Source: Pseudomonadota bacterium (GTDB lineage: Bacteria > Pseudomonadota > Gammaproteobacteria > JAKBBU01). From it: 45,885 bases of DNA. A program made the position numbers and the translations under genes. The notes below the pieces were generated by a model. The model did no database searches, was not told the origin of the DNA, and saw only the letters and a list, made by a program, of their open reading frames with translations. Below are positions 32,401 through 39,830 of this stretch, in pieces. Location: NCBI GenBank assembly GCA_021808365.1, contig JAKBBU010000011.1, positions 1 to 45,885 of the forward strand. Direction: 5' to 3'. Each line of letters begins with the position of its first letter. Within the stretch, counting starts at the first letter, position 1.

Positions 32401-32774
32401 CATCGATCAAATTCTCCAAGACGAGGATCGATGATTTTTTGAGATTGTGGTTCTGGCTTGTTTTCTTTTTTCTTCTTGATATGATCAATAAAACACAATA
32501 ATAAAGCAACTCCATGTTTGCATTGATAGGTAACAGGACAAAGACATTCTGTGCTGATATCAAGAAAGTCTTCATCAAAATCGATGAGGACATGGACTTG
32601 GTAGGGTTTTCTCCGACTGCCCATGACAAAACCTTCGAGTTCTATTTGGTTGTCAAAGTTTTCTTCGCTAAGCTCAAGGACATGTCCTTCTTTATAGTAG
32701 GTTGAACCTTTTCTATAAGTGGCATGCTCAAAATAATCACATATATCATCGGGCGATAATAATTCAACAACCAT
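29439..32774 (-). CDS. SNF2-family helicase with N-terminal SWIM zinc finger
   Basis: An 1111-residue DNA-dependent ATPase of the RapA/SNF2 group. The N-terminus has a SWIM finger, C77-L-C79...C85-K-H87. A long middle region (about 120-640) has no motif that I recognise. The C-terminal SNF2 engine has DDMGLGKT (near 675), LDEAQYIKN (near 770), TGTPMEN, and the late motifs LKAGGTGLNL and HRIGQ. This bacterial SWIM-SNF2 class is common, and its exact role is unclear (nucleoprotein remodelling). The gene stands alone. Its stop codon falls in the end of a palindromic repeat. Confidence 0.92.
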   Translation of the reverse strand: MVVELLSPDDICDYFEHATYRKGSTYYKEGHVLELSEENFDNQIELEGFVMGSRRKPYQVHVLIDFDEDFLDISTECLCPVTYQCKHGVALLLCFIDHIKKKKENKPEPQSQKIIDPRLGEFDRWLKTTLDIKKQQKKQNIVEEKRNDILLYVIRQNTRSQHEELILTKINIELEIAPLLKKGGFGKRRRYDSSRAKSILSLDDAMLRHRLSSVSTDHYYDDRSISFSIEKCPETLFFDLIKTNRAVFLTATQNILLKKGEPRSAQTGWNIKVDGSQSFKFETTPASHFILITEKHSLYIDCMTGECGLITGVTKKEADLLPYLANMPSIPPQHVEPLREKLSQSLQIDSLPEILPMERKQYDPIPVATLMVRKAYGYVYNDSLLLELKFRYGSQEVNLGDLTSEVEAFDGKNIIIAPRHFEQEQLFINVLKKLNYNLAQEKSAARHPVYGQYSNLFLIEMEVNPNDDLKPLVISTKNKLIKAGFEVHIDKSCNIETIFDSFYADVAQTEGMDWFGFSWGVEHENQRVNLLRPVMKLLENGMLDPRKIPEEGVSVDLPDGTTGIIPSQQLKKILSVFIELMNPQHIGKEGFLKLSRYQLGHLSEVDQQFSDRELKWLGGKQERLLAEKLKSFTGIKSIKVPKNLNATLRPYQKEGLNWLQFLREYNFCGILADDMGLGKTIQTLALLLVEKNEKRLKQPALIIAPTSLMHNWQHETQKFAPSLKVLLLHGKDRKQHFDNIMQADLILTTYALVARDETILKDTKFHYLILDEAQYIKNSNGKIKKIIESFSATHRLCLTGTPMENHLGELWSLFHFLMPGFLGSLRHFSQYFRTPIEKHQDSERQKVLGQRIKPFLLRRTKDIVAHELPSKTEIIRTIQFEDEQAELYESIRIAMHEKIKAALFENGLAKSHIIILDALLKLRQVCCDPRLLKTLESAKAVKESAKLKSLMELLEGLLSENRKVLIFSSFTSMLDLIQDELNKLKISYLMLTGKTLDRASLIKKFQTGEVPIFLISLKAGGTGLNLTAADTVIHIDPWWNPAAENQATDRAHRIGQDKPVFVYKLIVENTVEEKILTLQAKKKNLVEGLLSEKQNAGTKLSKEDIEFLFET

Positions 32775-32799
32775 TTAGATACCTCTTCTTTTATTCGAT

Positions 32800-33288
32800 T
32801 TATTTTACCACAAGTTCTAATTTTTTTAAGAGCATTTCTTTATTCGAATTATTTTCAATTTTCGGACAATCAAAATCAGGTGTTTCAAAAATACTTTTTA
32901 CCATAAGCGCATAATCTTCAGTAATGACAATGGGTGCTGTTCGTTGCTTGAGGCGATTGATCATTAAGGCCTCATCGCAATCAACCCATAAAAATTTCAT
33001 GCCCGGAAATGCTTCGCGAAACCAAGCGCGATGTTTATTTTTTGCAAGGCCTTGAGCGATGACTAATTTTGGATGTTTTTTTCTAAGTTCACGAATGCGA
33101 TCGATGACAATTCTATAATATTCATCTCTCATTTCGTCCGTAAATAAACGATGTTCTGCAATGGCTTGTTTCATTGCTTCGGTGCCATCGAGGTCGGCAT
33201 CATAAAAATAAAAGCCATATTTTTCTTCAAGAAGTTGGCCGATGAAGTTTTTGCCGACGCCGGGGTAACCGAATAAAAATATTAACAT
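32800..33288 (-). CDS. Small P-loop kinase-like ATPase (shikimate/gluconate kinase-like)
   Basis: A 162-residue P-loop protein starting FLFGYPGVGKN (4-14, Walker A), then DADLDG (near 29-34), a position where shikimate and gluconate kinases bind substrate, and a lid-like RLKQRTAP (about 115-122). Small-metabolite kinase activity is likely; the substrate is not identifiable. I chose the ATG at 33288; the open frame extends to a TTG at 33333, but those 15 codons lie in the end of the mobile element at 33322-33622. Confidence 0.75.
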   Translation of the reverse strand: MLIFLFGYPGVGKNFIGQLLEEKYGFYFYDADLDGTEAMKQAIAEHRLFTDEMRDEYYRIVIDRIRELRKKHPKLVIAQGLAKNKHRAWFREAFPGMKFLWVDCDEALMINRLKQRTAPIVITEDYALMVKSIFETPDFDCPKIENNSNKEMLLKKLELVVK

Positions 33289-33321
33289 TTTTATTTTAAC
33301 CTCAGTTCTGATTCTGAACGG

Positions 33322-33622
33322 TAAATTGAGCAATCATGATTCATAACCGTTCACGGTATACTGATATTCTACAAAAATATCATTTTTACTTCAGTGTCAT
33401 CCCGGGATTTAGCAGTTCTTAGCGTGTACTCACGCTTTAGAACTGCTTAATACCCGGGATCCAGTTTCAAAAAAGATTTTTCCATCAAGAGAAGAAATCT
33501 CATTTATAACTGGATCCCGGATATTTAGTGGCTCTAAGCGCGAGTACACGCTAAGAGCCACTAAATTCCGGGATGACGGGCGCTATACCGGGAACGATTA
33601 TGAATCATGATCGCTCAATTTA
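33322..33622. mobile_element. MITE-like element with 39-bp terminal inverted repeats
   Basis: TAAATTGAGC...CGGTATA (33322-33360) and its near-perfect complement (33584-33622) match at 36 of 39 positions. Inside are two large hairpins: one around 33400-33456 (CCCGGGATTTAGCAGTTCT...) and one at about 33520-33575 (TAGTGGCTCT...AGAGCCACTA). Inner segments match 3304-3440 in inverted order. The ends begin and finish with TA, compatible with a TA target. There is no transposase. It lies between apbC and the kinase gene, four bases from the apbC stop. Confidence 0.8.
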
Positions 33623-33625
33623 AAA

Positions 33626-34441
33626 TTATTCCACAACAATTTTTGGGAAAGCGCGATATTGCGCTTTAAGTACGGTGATTAAACGGCTTGCAATACCGCG
33701 ATATAATGTGGTTACAGGGCTTTGTGGATCTGCGACCACCGTAGGTGTTCCAGCATCGGTGTGGCTGCGAATGGCTTTTAATAAAGGCAAGCGTGCTAAA
33801 AGTTCAGTTTTATATTCTTCTGCAATTCGTTCACCACCACCTTCACCAAAAATAGCTTCATCATGACCACAGCTTGAGCATGTATGCATACTCATGTTTT
33901 CAACAATACCTAAAATAGGTACATGTACTTTTTGAAACATTTCAATCGCACGGCGTGCATCTAAGAGTGCAAGATCTTGCGGTGTTGTTACAATCACAGC
34001 GCCTGTGATCGGAATTTTTTGTGCTAGCGTGAGTTGAATATCGCCCGTTCCTGGTGGTAGATCAATCACGAGATAATCAAGTGCATCCCATTTTGTGTCC
34101 ATTAATAATTGTTGGAGTGCGCGAGTAACCATCGGACCGCGCCAAACCATCGGCGTGGATTCATCGACGAGATATCCAATCGACATGGATTGTAGACCAT
34201 GTCGGATGATTGGCAATAATTTTTGATCCTCTGTTTGGGGATGTTCATGGATCCCCAACATTAAAGGTTGGCTCGGGCCATAGATGTCGGCATCTAAAAT
34301 ACCCACACGTGCACCTTCTGCTAATAAAGCGAGTGCAAGATTAACAGATACTGTTGATTTTCCAACGCCGCCCTTGCCAGATGCAACAGCAATAATATTT
34401 TTTACGTTCGGAATATTGGGTAAACCACTATGTTTTATCAT
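33626..34441 (-). CDS. apbC: Iron-sulfur cluster carrier protein ApbC/Mrp (P-loop NTPase)
   Basis: A Mrp/NBP35-family protein that carries and delivers Fe-S clusters. The 271-residue protein has the deviant Walker A SGKGGVGKS (21-29), YGPSQPLMLG (near 54-63), the WRGPM motif, VIDLPPGTGD (near 125-134) and the cluster-binding CSSCGH (about 187-192). It lacks the N-terminal MIP18-like domain of E. coli Mrp (369 residues), as in many relatives. The start overlaps the map stop (ATGA). Confidence 0.95.
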   Translation of the reverse strand: MIKHSGLPNIPNVKNIIAVASGKGGVGKSTVSVNLALALLAEGARVGILDADIYGPSQPLMLGIHEHPQTEDQKLLPIIRHGLQSMSIGYLVDESTPMVWRGPMVTRALQQLLMDTKWDALDYLVIDLPPGTGDIQLTLAQKIPITGAVIVTTPQDLALLDARRAIEMFQKVHVPILGIVENMSMHTCSSCGHDEAIFGEGGGERIAEEYKTELLARLPLLKAIRSHTDAGTPTVVADPQSPVTTLYRGIASRLITVLKAQYRAFPKIVVE

Positions 34442-35229
34442 TTTATTTGTGTCCAGTCTTTGGGGTCTTCCTCATGTCTCGCGGTGAGTACTTCCACACC
34501 CGTTTCAGTAACAGCAAGGGTATGTTCCCATTGTGCAGATAAACTGTGATCTTTAGTGACGGCTGTCCAACCATCACCGAGCAATTTGACTTGATATTTA
34601 CCAGCATTGATCATCGGTTCAATGGTAAATGTCATGCCTGCTTCAAGTTTTAAACCCGTACCTTTTTTTCCATAATGCAGCACTTGAATTTCGTCTTCAT
34701 GAAATACAAGGCCAATACCATGCCCACAATAATCACGAACGACTGAAAAACCATTTGATTCAGCATGCTGTTGAATAATGGCACCGATATCACCGAGATG
34801 AGCACCGGGTTTGACGATTGAAATTCCGCGATAGAGACATTCTTGGGTGACCCTCGTCAGGCGTGCTGCGAGGATGGAAGGTTTTCCGACAAGAAAAGTT
34901 TTACTCGTATCACCGTGATAACCGTCTTTAATGACGGTGACATCGATATTAATGATGTCGCCATCTTTGAGTTCTCTAGGTCCAGGGATGCCATGGCAAA
35001 CTTGATGATTGATTGAGGTACAAATAGATTTTGGGAAACCTTTATAGTTTAAAGGTGCAGGAATGGCGTGTTGTACATCGACAATGTAATTGTGGCAGAG
35101 ATCGTCGAGTGTTTCTGTGGTTATGCCAGGTTTGACAAAGGGTTCGATCATTTCTAAGACTTCAGCCGCAAGGCGACCTGCGATGCGCATTTTTTCAAGA
35201 TCTTGGGGGGATTTAATTAATTTGTTCAT
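34438..35229 (-). CDS. map: Methionine aminopeptidase, type I
   Basis: Removes the initiator methionine from nascent proteins. The 263-residue enzyme has the two-metal ligand set: Asp in INIDVTV and HGDTSKTF (near 91-111), His in the GHGIG motif (near 170), and Glu in FTIEPM (near 202) and the AQWEHT segment (near 233). Length matches E. coli (264). It overlaps ribE by 17 bases at its start and apbC by four at its end. Confidence 0.97.
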   Translation of the reverse strand: MNKLIKSPQDLEKMRIAGRLAAEVLEMIEPFVKPGITTETLDDLCHNYIVDVQHAIPAPLNYKGFPKSICTSINHQVCHGIPGPRELKDGDIINIDVTVIKDGYHGDTSKTFLVGKPSILAARLTRVTQECLYRGISIVKPGAHLGDIGAIIQQHAESNGFSVVRDYCGHGIGLVFHEDEIQVLHYGKKGTGLKLEAGMTFTIEPMINAGKYQVKLLGDGWTAVTKDHSLSAQWEHTLAVTETGVEVLTARHEEDPKDWTQIK

Positions 35230-35845
35230 AAGGTTTAATTGATTTCATATAAGTATTAACAGTATCAACAATCGTCATTGTTTGCTGATCAAGCTCAACA
35301 TTGACACGATCGCCTATTTTTTTCGAGGCCCAAGTTGTACGCGCCAATGTTTCCGGGATCAAGTGTACCGAAAAATGGGCTTGAAGTCGATCAACACCCA
35401 CTAAGGTGAGGCTGCAGCCCGCCAGCGAAATAAAACCCTTGGAAAAGATGTAAGGCATAAAGGATATAGGGAAAGAAAGCGTCACAATATGGCTGTTTGT
35501 CGATCGTTCAATGTGTGTGATCGTTGCTACGGTGTGAATATGACCAGATACACAGTGGCCGCCAATCTCATCGCCAAAGCGCGCTGAGCGTTCAACATTC
35601 ACCCAATCACTCGCTTTTAAATCGCCGAGCATAGTTCGATCCAAAGTTTCTTGAATGATTTGAAAACGTACGAGCTGCCCATCGATAGCAACCACGGTTA
35701 AACAACACCCTTCAACGGCCACACTTGCACCTAATTGTAATCCTGCGAGTAAGGCTTGTGAAAATGAAAGTGTGAGTGTTTTAAGATGCGGTTCTTCTTG
35801 TACAGTATGAACGAGCACTTTGTCTTGAACGATCCCAGTGAACAT
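35213..35845 (-). CDS. ribE: Riboflavin synthase, alpha subunit
   Basis: Dismutates two lumazine molecules to riboflavin (ribC in E. coli naming). From the ATG at 35845 the protein has 210 residues and begins with the invariant MFTGIVQ. Two lumazine-binding barrels repeat, with GCCLTV and GCSLTLVGVD, and the late VNVELD. The upstream in-frame extension is not conserved. It starts one base after the recN stop. No other rib genes are in the window. Confidence 0.96.
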   Translation of the reverse strand: MFTGIVQDKVLVHTVQEEPHLKTLTLSFSQALLAGLQLGASVAVEGCCLTVVAIDGQLVRFQIIQETLDRTMLGDLKASDWVNVERSARFGDEIGGHCVSGHIHTVATITHIERSTNSHIVTLSFPISFMPYIFSKGFISLAGCSLTLVGVDRLQAHFSVHLIPETLARTTWASKKIGDRVNVELDQQTMTIVDTVNTYMKSIKPYEQIN

Positions 35846-35846
35846 G

Positions 35847-37520
35847 CTAATTCTCCACTGCGCGTGCAAATTCATTTAACATTTCTTGTGCATGAGCCTG
35901 TGTTGTTTTTGTAATTTTAAGTCCACCTAACATACGTGCGAGTTCATGGACACGTTCTTCCTGGGTGAGAAAGGCTAGCGAAGATACTGTTTTTTCGTCA
36001 TCGCTTGATTTTGAAATGCGTAGATGATGGTTGCCAAGGGCTGCGACTTGTGCTAAATGGGTGATGCATAAAACTTGTGTGGATTGCCCTAATTTCCTTA
36101 ATAATTGTCCAACAATTTGAGCAGGGCCGCCGCCAATACCCACGTCGACTTCATCAAAAATCAAAGTGGGTGTTAAATGTAATTGTGCGGTAATCACGTG
36201 AATGGCTAAACTGATCCGCGATAATTCACCACCTGAAGCAATTTTATTCAGCGGTTGCGGAGGCTGGCCACGATTGGTCGTGATTAAGAATTCAATTTGA
36301 TCCATGCCATGTCTTGTGCGTTCGGGTGAAATTAAAAATGAAATGCGAAACTCAGCATGAGGTAAATCGAGTTGTTGAATGGCTGCAGTGACGGCTTTTT
36401 CAAGAGGAATGGCTGCTTTTTTTCGGCTTGCACTTAACTCTTGCGCAGTAGTATCAAAGTGTTTTTCTTGTTGAGCGAGTTCAGCTTTTAATGCGCTTAA
36501 TCGTTCATCGCGATGTTCTAAAGTTTCCAAATCAGATTTAATTTTTTCATGATGTTGCAATAATTCTTCAGGTTTGATGCGATGTTTTCGCGCTAAAGTG
36601 TGAATGCGATCCAAGCGCTGTTCAATTTCATGTAAACGTTCAGGATTTTGATGCAAATCTTGTCCATAATGTCGTAATTCACTTTGAACTTCATCAAATT
36701 GAATACAGGTTTCTTTAATTAAAGATAATGTGTTTTTTAAATCCGGTGTTTCTTGCGCTAATGTGCTGACGAGTTGTTCTAATTCGTAGAGATTACTCAA
36801 TAACCCAGGTTCATCACTTAAAAGAGAAAGTGCTTTTTCGCACGATGAACGATGTTGATCGACACAGGCTAATTGTTTTTGTTCTTGATGCAAGGCTTCG
36901 AGTTCATTGGGTTTAATTGCAAGCTCATTTAACTCTTCGATTTGATAACGCAAAAAAGCGAGACGATCATCTGGATCAGCATGTGTGCCTTCTAAGGATT
37001 GAATCTCTGTTTTTATTTTTTCTAAGCATTCAAACGCTTGCGCAACAGTGGTGCATAGTTGAAGATGTGTTGCATAATCATCCAGAATTTGACGTTGTTC
37101 ATCGCGCTTAAGTAATTGGTATTGGCTGTGTTGGGCTTGAATATTGATCAACAAGGTGCCGAGATGGCGAAGACTTTGTAAGGTCGTGGGTGAGCCATTG
37201 ATGAAATTACGTGAGCGTCCTTTTGTATCAAAAACACGGCGTAAAATGCAGGATTGATCATCATCTAAATCATGTTCTTCTAACCAAGCTTTTGCTGCAG
37301 GGATTTTTTCAAGATTAAAGGTTAAACTAATTTCGCTACGCTCTGATCCTTGGCGAACAAAATTACTTTCTGCACGATCACCTAAAGCAATTTCAAGAGC
37401 ATCCATCATGATAGATTTTCCAGCACCCGTTTCACCGGTGATGATGGTCATCCCTGGTTGTAAGGCCAGATCAAGATGTTCAATGATCGCGAAGTCTTTG
37501 ATGTGAAGGTGAGTCAGCAT
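35847..37520 (-). CDS. recN: DNA repair protein RecN (SMC-like ATPase)
   Basis: RecN acts at double-strand breaks. The 557-residue protein has the SMC layout: Walker A GETGAGKS (29-36), a long coiled coil (about 155-360), then the signature NKIASGGELSRISLAI (near 430-445) and Walker B LIFDEVDVGIGG (near 460-471). Length fits E. coli (553). The ATG at 37520 overlaps the nadK stop by seven bases; an upstream in-frame start would only add five residues. Confidence 0.97.
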   Translation of the reverse strand: MLTHLHIKDFAIIEHLDLALQPGMTIITGETGAGKSIMMDALEIALGDRAESNFVRQGSERSEISLTFNLEKIPAAKAWLEEHDLDDDQSCILRRVFDTKGRSRNFINGSPTTLQSLRHLGTLLINIQAQHSQYQLLKRDEQRQILDDYATHLQLCTTVAQAFECLEKIKTEIQSLEGTHADPDDRLAFLRYQIEELNELAIKPNELEALHQEQKQLACVDQHRSSCEKALSLLSDEPGLLSNLYELEQLVSTLAQETPDLKNTLSLIKETCIQFDEVQSELRHYGQDLHQNPERLHEIEQRLDRIHTLARKHRIKPEELLQHHEKIKSDLETLEHRDERLSALKAELAQQEKHFDTTAQELSASRKKAAIPLEKAVTAAIQQLDLPHAEFRISFLISPERTRHGMDQIEFLITTNRGQPPQPLNKIASGGELSRISLAIHVITAQLHLTPTLIFDEVDVGIGGGPAQIVGQLLRKLGQSTQVLCITHLAQVAALGNHHLRISKSSDDEKTVSSLAFLTQEERVHELARMLGGLKITKTTQAHAQEMLNEFARAVEN

Positions 37521-38401
37521 CGACGATTTTCCCAACCTAATTTGTTGCGTAGTGTTTCAAAATAATTGTGATTTTCAGGGTGAATCAAACGTAATTTTTC
37601 AGTCTTTTTCTTAATGTTGATCCACGAACCGACTTCTAAAGGGATCCGTTCTTGGCCATCACAACTGACTCGAGCAGCACCTTTGCTGTGTTTGCTGATC
37701 ACAATGGATACAGGGCTATTACCATTGACGACAATGGGGCGTGAGCTTAAAGTATGTGAAAACATGGGGACTAAGACAAGGGCATCGAGACTGGGGTGTA
37801 AAATAGGCCCGCCACCGGAGAGTGCATAAGCGGTTGAGCCAGTGGGTGTTGCAGCAATTAAACCATCAGCGCGTTGGCCGCAGACAAATTGGCCATCGAT
37901 GTAAATTTCAAATTCGATCATTTGTGGAATTTCGCCGGGCATGACGACGACGTCGTTGAGTGCATAACCGAGATCCAGTTTTTCTTCAGAACCATTGCAT
38001 TTTTCAGCACAAAATAAAAAGCGTTCTTCTTCAATGTAATGACCATCGACGACTTTAGATACTTCTTTTTCAATATCATCGGGATGAATATCCGTTAAAA
38101 AGCCAAGTTGGCCGCGGTTAATTCCAAGCAGGGGTGTTCCGTGATCGACGACGCTGCGCGCGGCGTTCAGGAGGCTGCCATCACCACCGACGACGATGAC
38201 GAGATCGCAGCGTTTGCCTAATTGTTTACGCGTGACGACTTCGGCCCCATGATTTTTCAAAGCTTGTGCGGTTTCTTCTTCAAGCAGAACGTGAATGGAT
38301 TTTTTTTTCAAAAGATTGAGCAGGGCAAAGAGACTATCTATCGTTCCCTGATTTTGTTGCTCGGCTCGCCCGATTAGCCCAAAGGTTTTGAAGTGTGTCA
38401 T
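37514..38401 (-). CDS. nadK: NAD kinase
   Basis: Phosphorylates NAD to NADP. The 295-residue protein has GGDGSLLNAAR (72-82), the NRGQLGFL strand (near 103-110), and TPTGSTAYALSGGGPI (near 178-193), the family hallmarks. The start at 38401 follows a GAGGA site; the longer open frame upstream is not conserved. nadK beside recN is the usual gammaproteobacterial order. Confidence 0.97.
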   Translation of the reverse strand: MTHFKTFGLIGRAEQQNQGTIDSLFALLNLLKKKSIHVLLEEETAQALKNHGAEVVTRKQLGKRCDLVIVVGGDGSLLNAARSVVDHGTPLLGINRGQLGFLTDIHPDDIEKEVSKVVDGHYIEEERFLFCAEKCNGSEEKLDLGYALNDVVVMPGEIPQMIEFEIYIDGQFVCGQRADGLIAATPTGSTAYALSGGGPILHPSLDALVLVPMFSHTLSSRPIVVNGNSPVSIVISKHSKGAARVSCDGQERIPLEVGSWINIKKKTEKLRLIHPENHNYFETLRNKLGWENRRC

Positions 38402-38429
38402 GAAATCCTCAAATGTAACCCGCGTGCGG

Positions 38430-38438
38430 AGTATAGCA
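38430..38438 (-). promoter_or_regulatory. Extended -10 promoter of the nadK-recN-ribE-map-apbC chain
   Basis: On the minus strand TGCTATACT (plus 38430-38438) lies 29 bases before the nadK ATG. No clear -35. Since the next four genes overlap or nearly touch, this is the likely promoter for the whole chain. Confidence 0.5.
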
Positions 38439-38526
38439 TGACTAAGGTTTTGAGAAAATCTAGGGTTGATGTGGCAAGCCGAAGAAAGTAAGCTCATAGC
38501 AACTCTATAACCTTTGAAGAAACCAA

Positions 38527-39405
38527 ATGAGCCTCATTAAAACCTGTTTTGATCGTTTAGCGCGTGAACACCGTAAGGCATTAATTACATTTATTACTGC
38601 CGGTGATCCTAATCCTGAAGTTACGGTTCCCCTTCTCCACGGTTTAGTTGCTGCCGGTGCCGATGTGCTGGAATTAGGGATCCCCTTCTCCGATCCCATG
38701 GCTGAAGGCCCTGTTATTCAGGCGGCTTGCGAACGAGCTCTAGCTCATGGCATGACGCTGCATAAAGTACTGGAACAAGCTGCAGAATTTCGTAAGCAAG
38801 ATCAGACAACGCCGTTGATTCTAATGGGATATTTAAACCCAATAGAAACAACGGGTTACGATCAGTTTGCCAAGGCTGCGGTAAAAAGTGGTGTTGATGG
38901 CGTTATTTTAGTGGATCTGCCGTTTGAAGAAGCCGAAGAGATGATGGCTATCTTTAAAGCTCAGGATATTGATCTGATCTGGTTGGTCGCACCGACCACG
39001 CCTCCAGCTCGCATTGCCAAGATCAGCCCATTTGCCAGCGGTTTTTCCTATTGTGTTTCACGGCGAGGCGTGACCGGTGAAAGCCAATTAGATGTCAACG
39101 CGATTGCCGAACAAGTCGACGCGATTCGTGAAAGTATCCGATTACCGATTGCTGTTGGATTTGGCATCAACGATGCGGCATCTGCTCAAGCCGTTTCAAA
39201 CGTCGCCGATGGCGTTGTGGTCGGCAGCGCTATTGTGAAACGTTTAGTGGATTCTCATGATCCGGAGGTTGCCGGCCAAGAAGCATTCATGTTAGTAAGG
39301 GAAATGCGGGCGGGGATGGATCGGGGAGTTGAAGCTAAATTGTTGGAGGATTGGAATTTATGCGTGCAAAATCAGCTGCCGAAAAAGATATCGCCCCTCG
39401 AATAG
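38527..39405 (+). CDS. trpA: Tryptophan synthase alpha subunit
   Basis: Cleaves indole-3-glycerol phosphate to indole, which normally passes to TrpB. The 292-residue TIM barrel has ITAGDPNP (near 23-30), the catalytic Glu49 in ELGIPFSDP, ILMGYLNPIE (near 98-107), and VGFGIN (near 215-220). At the second catalytic position (E. coli Asp60) it has Glu60 (MAEGPV), a variant I recall in other TrpA proteins. trpB is not adjacent: nadK is divergent upstream and a DUF2442 gene overlaps the end. Whether the host has the rest of the pathway cannot be seen here. Confidence 0.95.
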   Translation: MSLIKTCFDRLAREHRKALITFITAGDPNPEVTVPLLHGLVAAGADVLELGIPFSDPMAEGPVIQAACERALAHGMTLHKVLEQAAEFRKQDQTTPLILMGYLNPIETTGYDQFAKAAVKSGVDGVILVDLPFEEAEEMMAIFKAQDIDLIWLVAPTTPPARIAKISPFASGFSYCVSRRGVTGESQLDVNAIAEQVDAIRESIRLPIAVGFGINDAASAQAVSNVADGVVVGSAIVKRLVDSHDPEVAGQEAFMLVREMRAGMDRGVEAKLLEDWNLCVQNQLPKKISPLE

Positions 39406-39659
39406 TCTGTAAATCTCCTTGGCGTGTAAGTAAGGTAAAACCATTAGCTGACTATAAGCTTTCTGTTGAATTTTTGGATGGCACGCAAGGTATTGTTGAT
39501 CTAAAGTTAGGTGCTAATGTACGGCCAGAAAATCAAAAATCTCGTCACGTTTTAGAAAAATCAGGGATGAGTTTTTCAAGAGTATCGACTTATAATGGTG
39601 TTGAGGTGCAATACTATGAGATTGCGAGGAATGATTTTTCTATACCGCTCCCTTGGTAA
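39360..39659 (+). CDS. DUF2442 domain protein
   Basis: A 99-residue protein with the DUF2442 pattern: W-R-V followed by KPLADYKLSVEFLDGTQGIVDL (about 24-46) and an ending FSRVSTYNGVEVQ. A GGAGGA site (39345-39350) inside trpA precedes the ATG at 39360, so the gene overlaps trpA by 46 bases. DUF2442 genes are often paired with DUF4160 genes and can act like antitoxins; no such partner is present here. Function uncertain. Confidence 0.75.
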   Translation: MRAKSAAEKDIAPRIVCKSPWRVSKVKPLADYKLSVEFLDGTQGIVDLKLGANVRPENQKSRHVLEKSGMSFSRVSTYNGVEVQYYEIARNDFSIPLPW

Positions 39660-39720
39660 CCTTTCACGGCTCCGTCAGGTATGCTGAAATGACCTGTGAT
39701 AAGCTCGAGTGCTCGCCAAA

Positions 39721-39767
39721 AGCCACTAAATTCTGGGATGACATCGAGGTGAAAATGATATTTTTCT
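39721..39767. repeat. Fragment of the CCACTAAATTCCGGGATGAC repeat family
   Basis: AGCCACTAAATTCTGGGATG and the following GTGAAAATGATATTTTT match the right part of the repeats at 3347-3440 and 33379-33590. Only one arm is present. The remaining 39660-39830 spacer shows nothing else. Confidence 0.7.
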
Positions 39768-39830
39768 AGAATGTCAGCAGACCTAAAAACATTTTCATAT
39801 CTTCCCTAACCTCTTAAAATAATGAAATAT

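Noticed and set aside
38695..38715. Glu60 in TrpA as a sign of an inactive enzyme
   Set aside because: MAEGP at this position is, to my recollection, found in other TrpA proteins, and Glu49 is intact.
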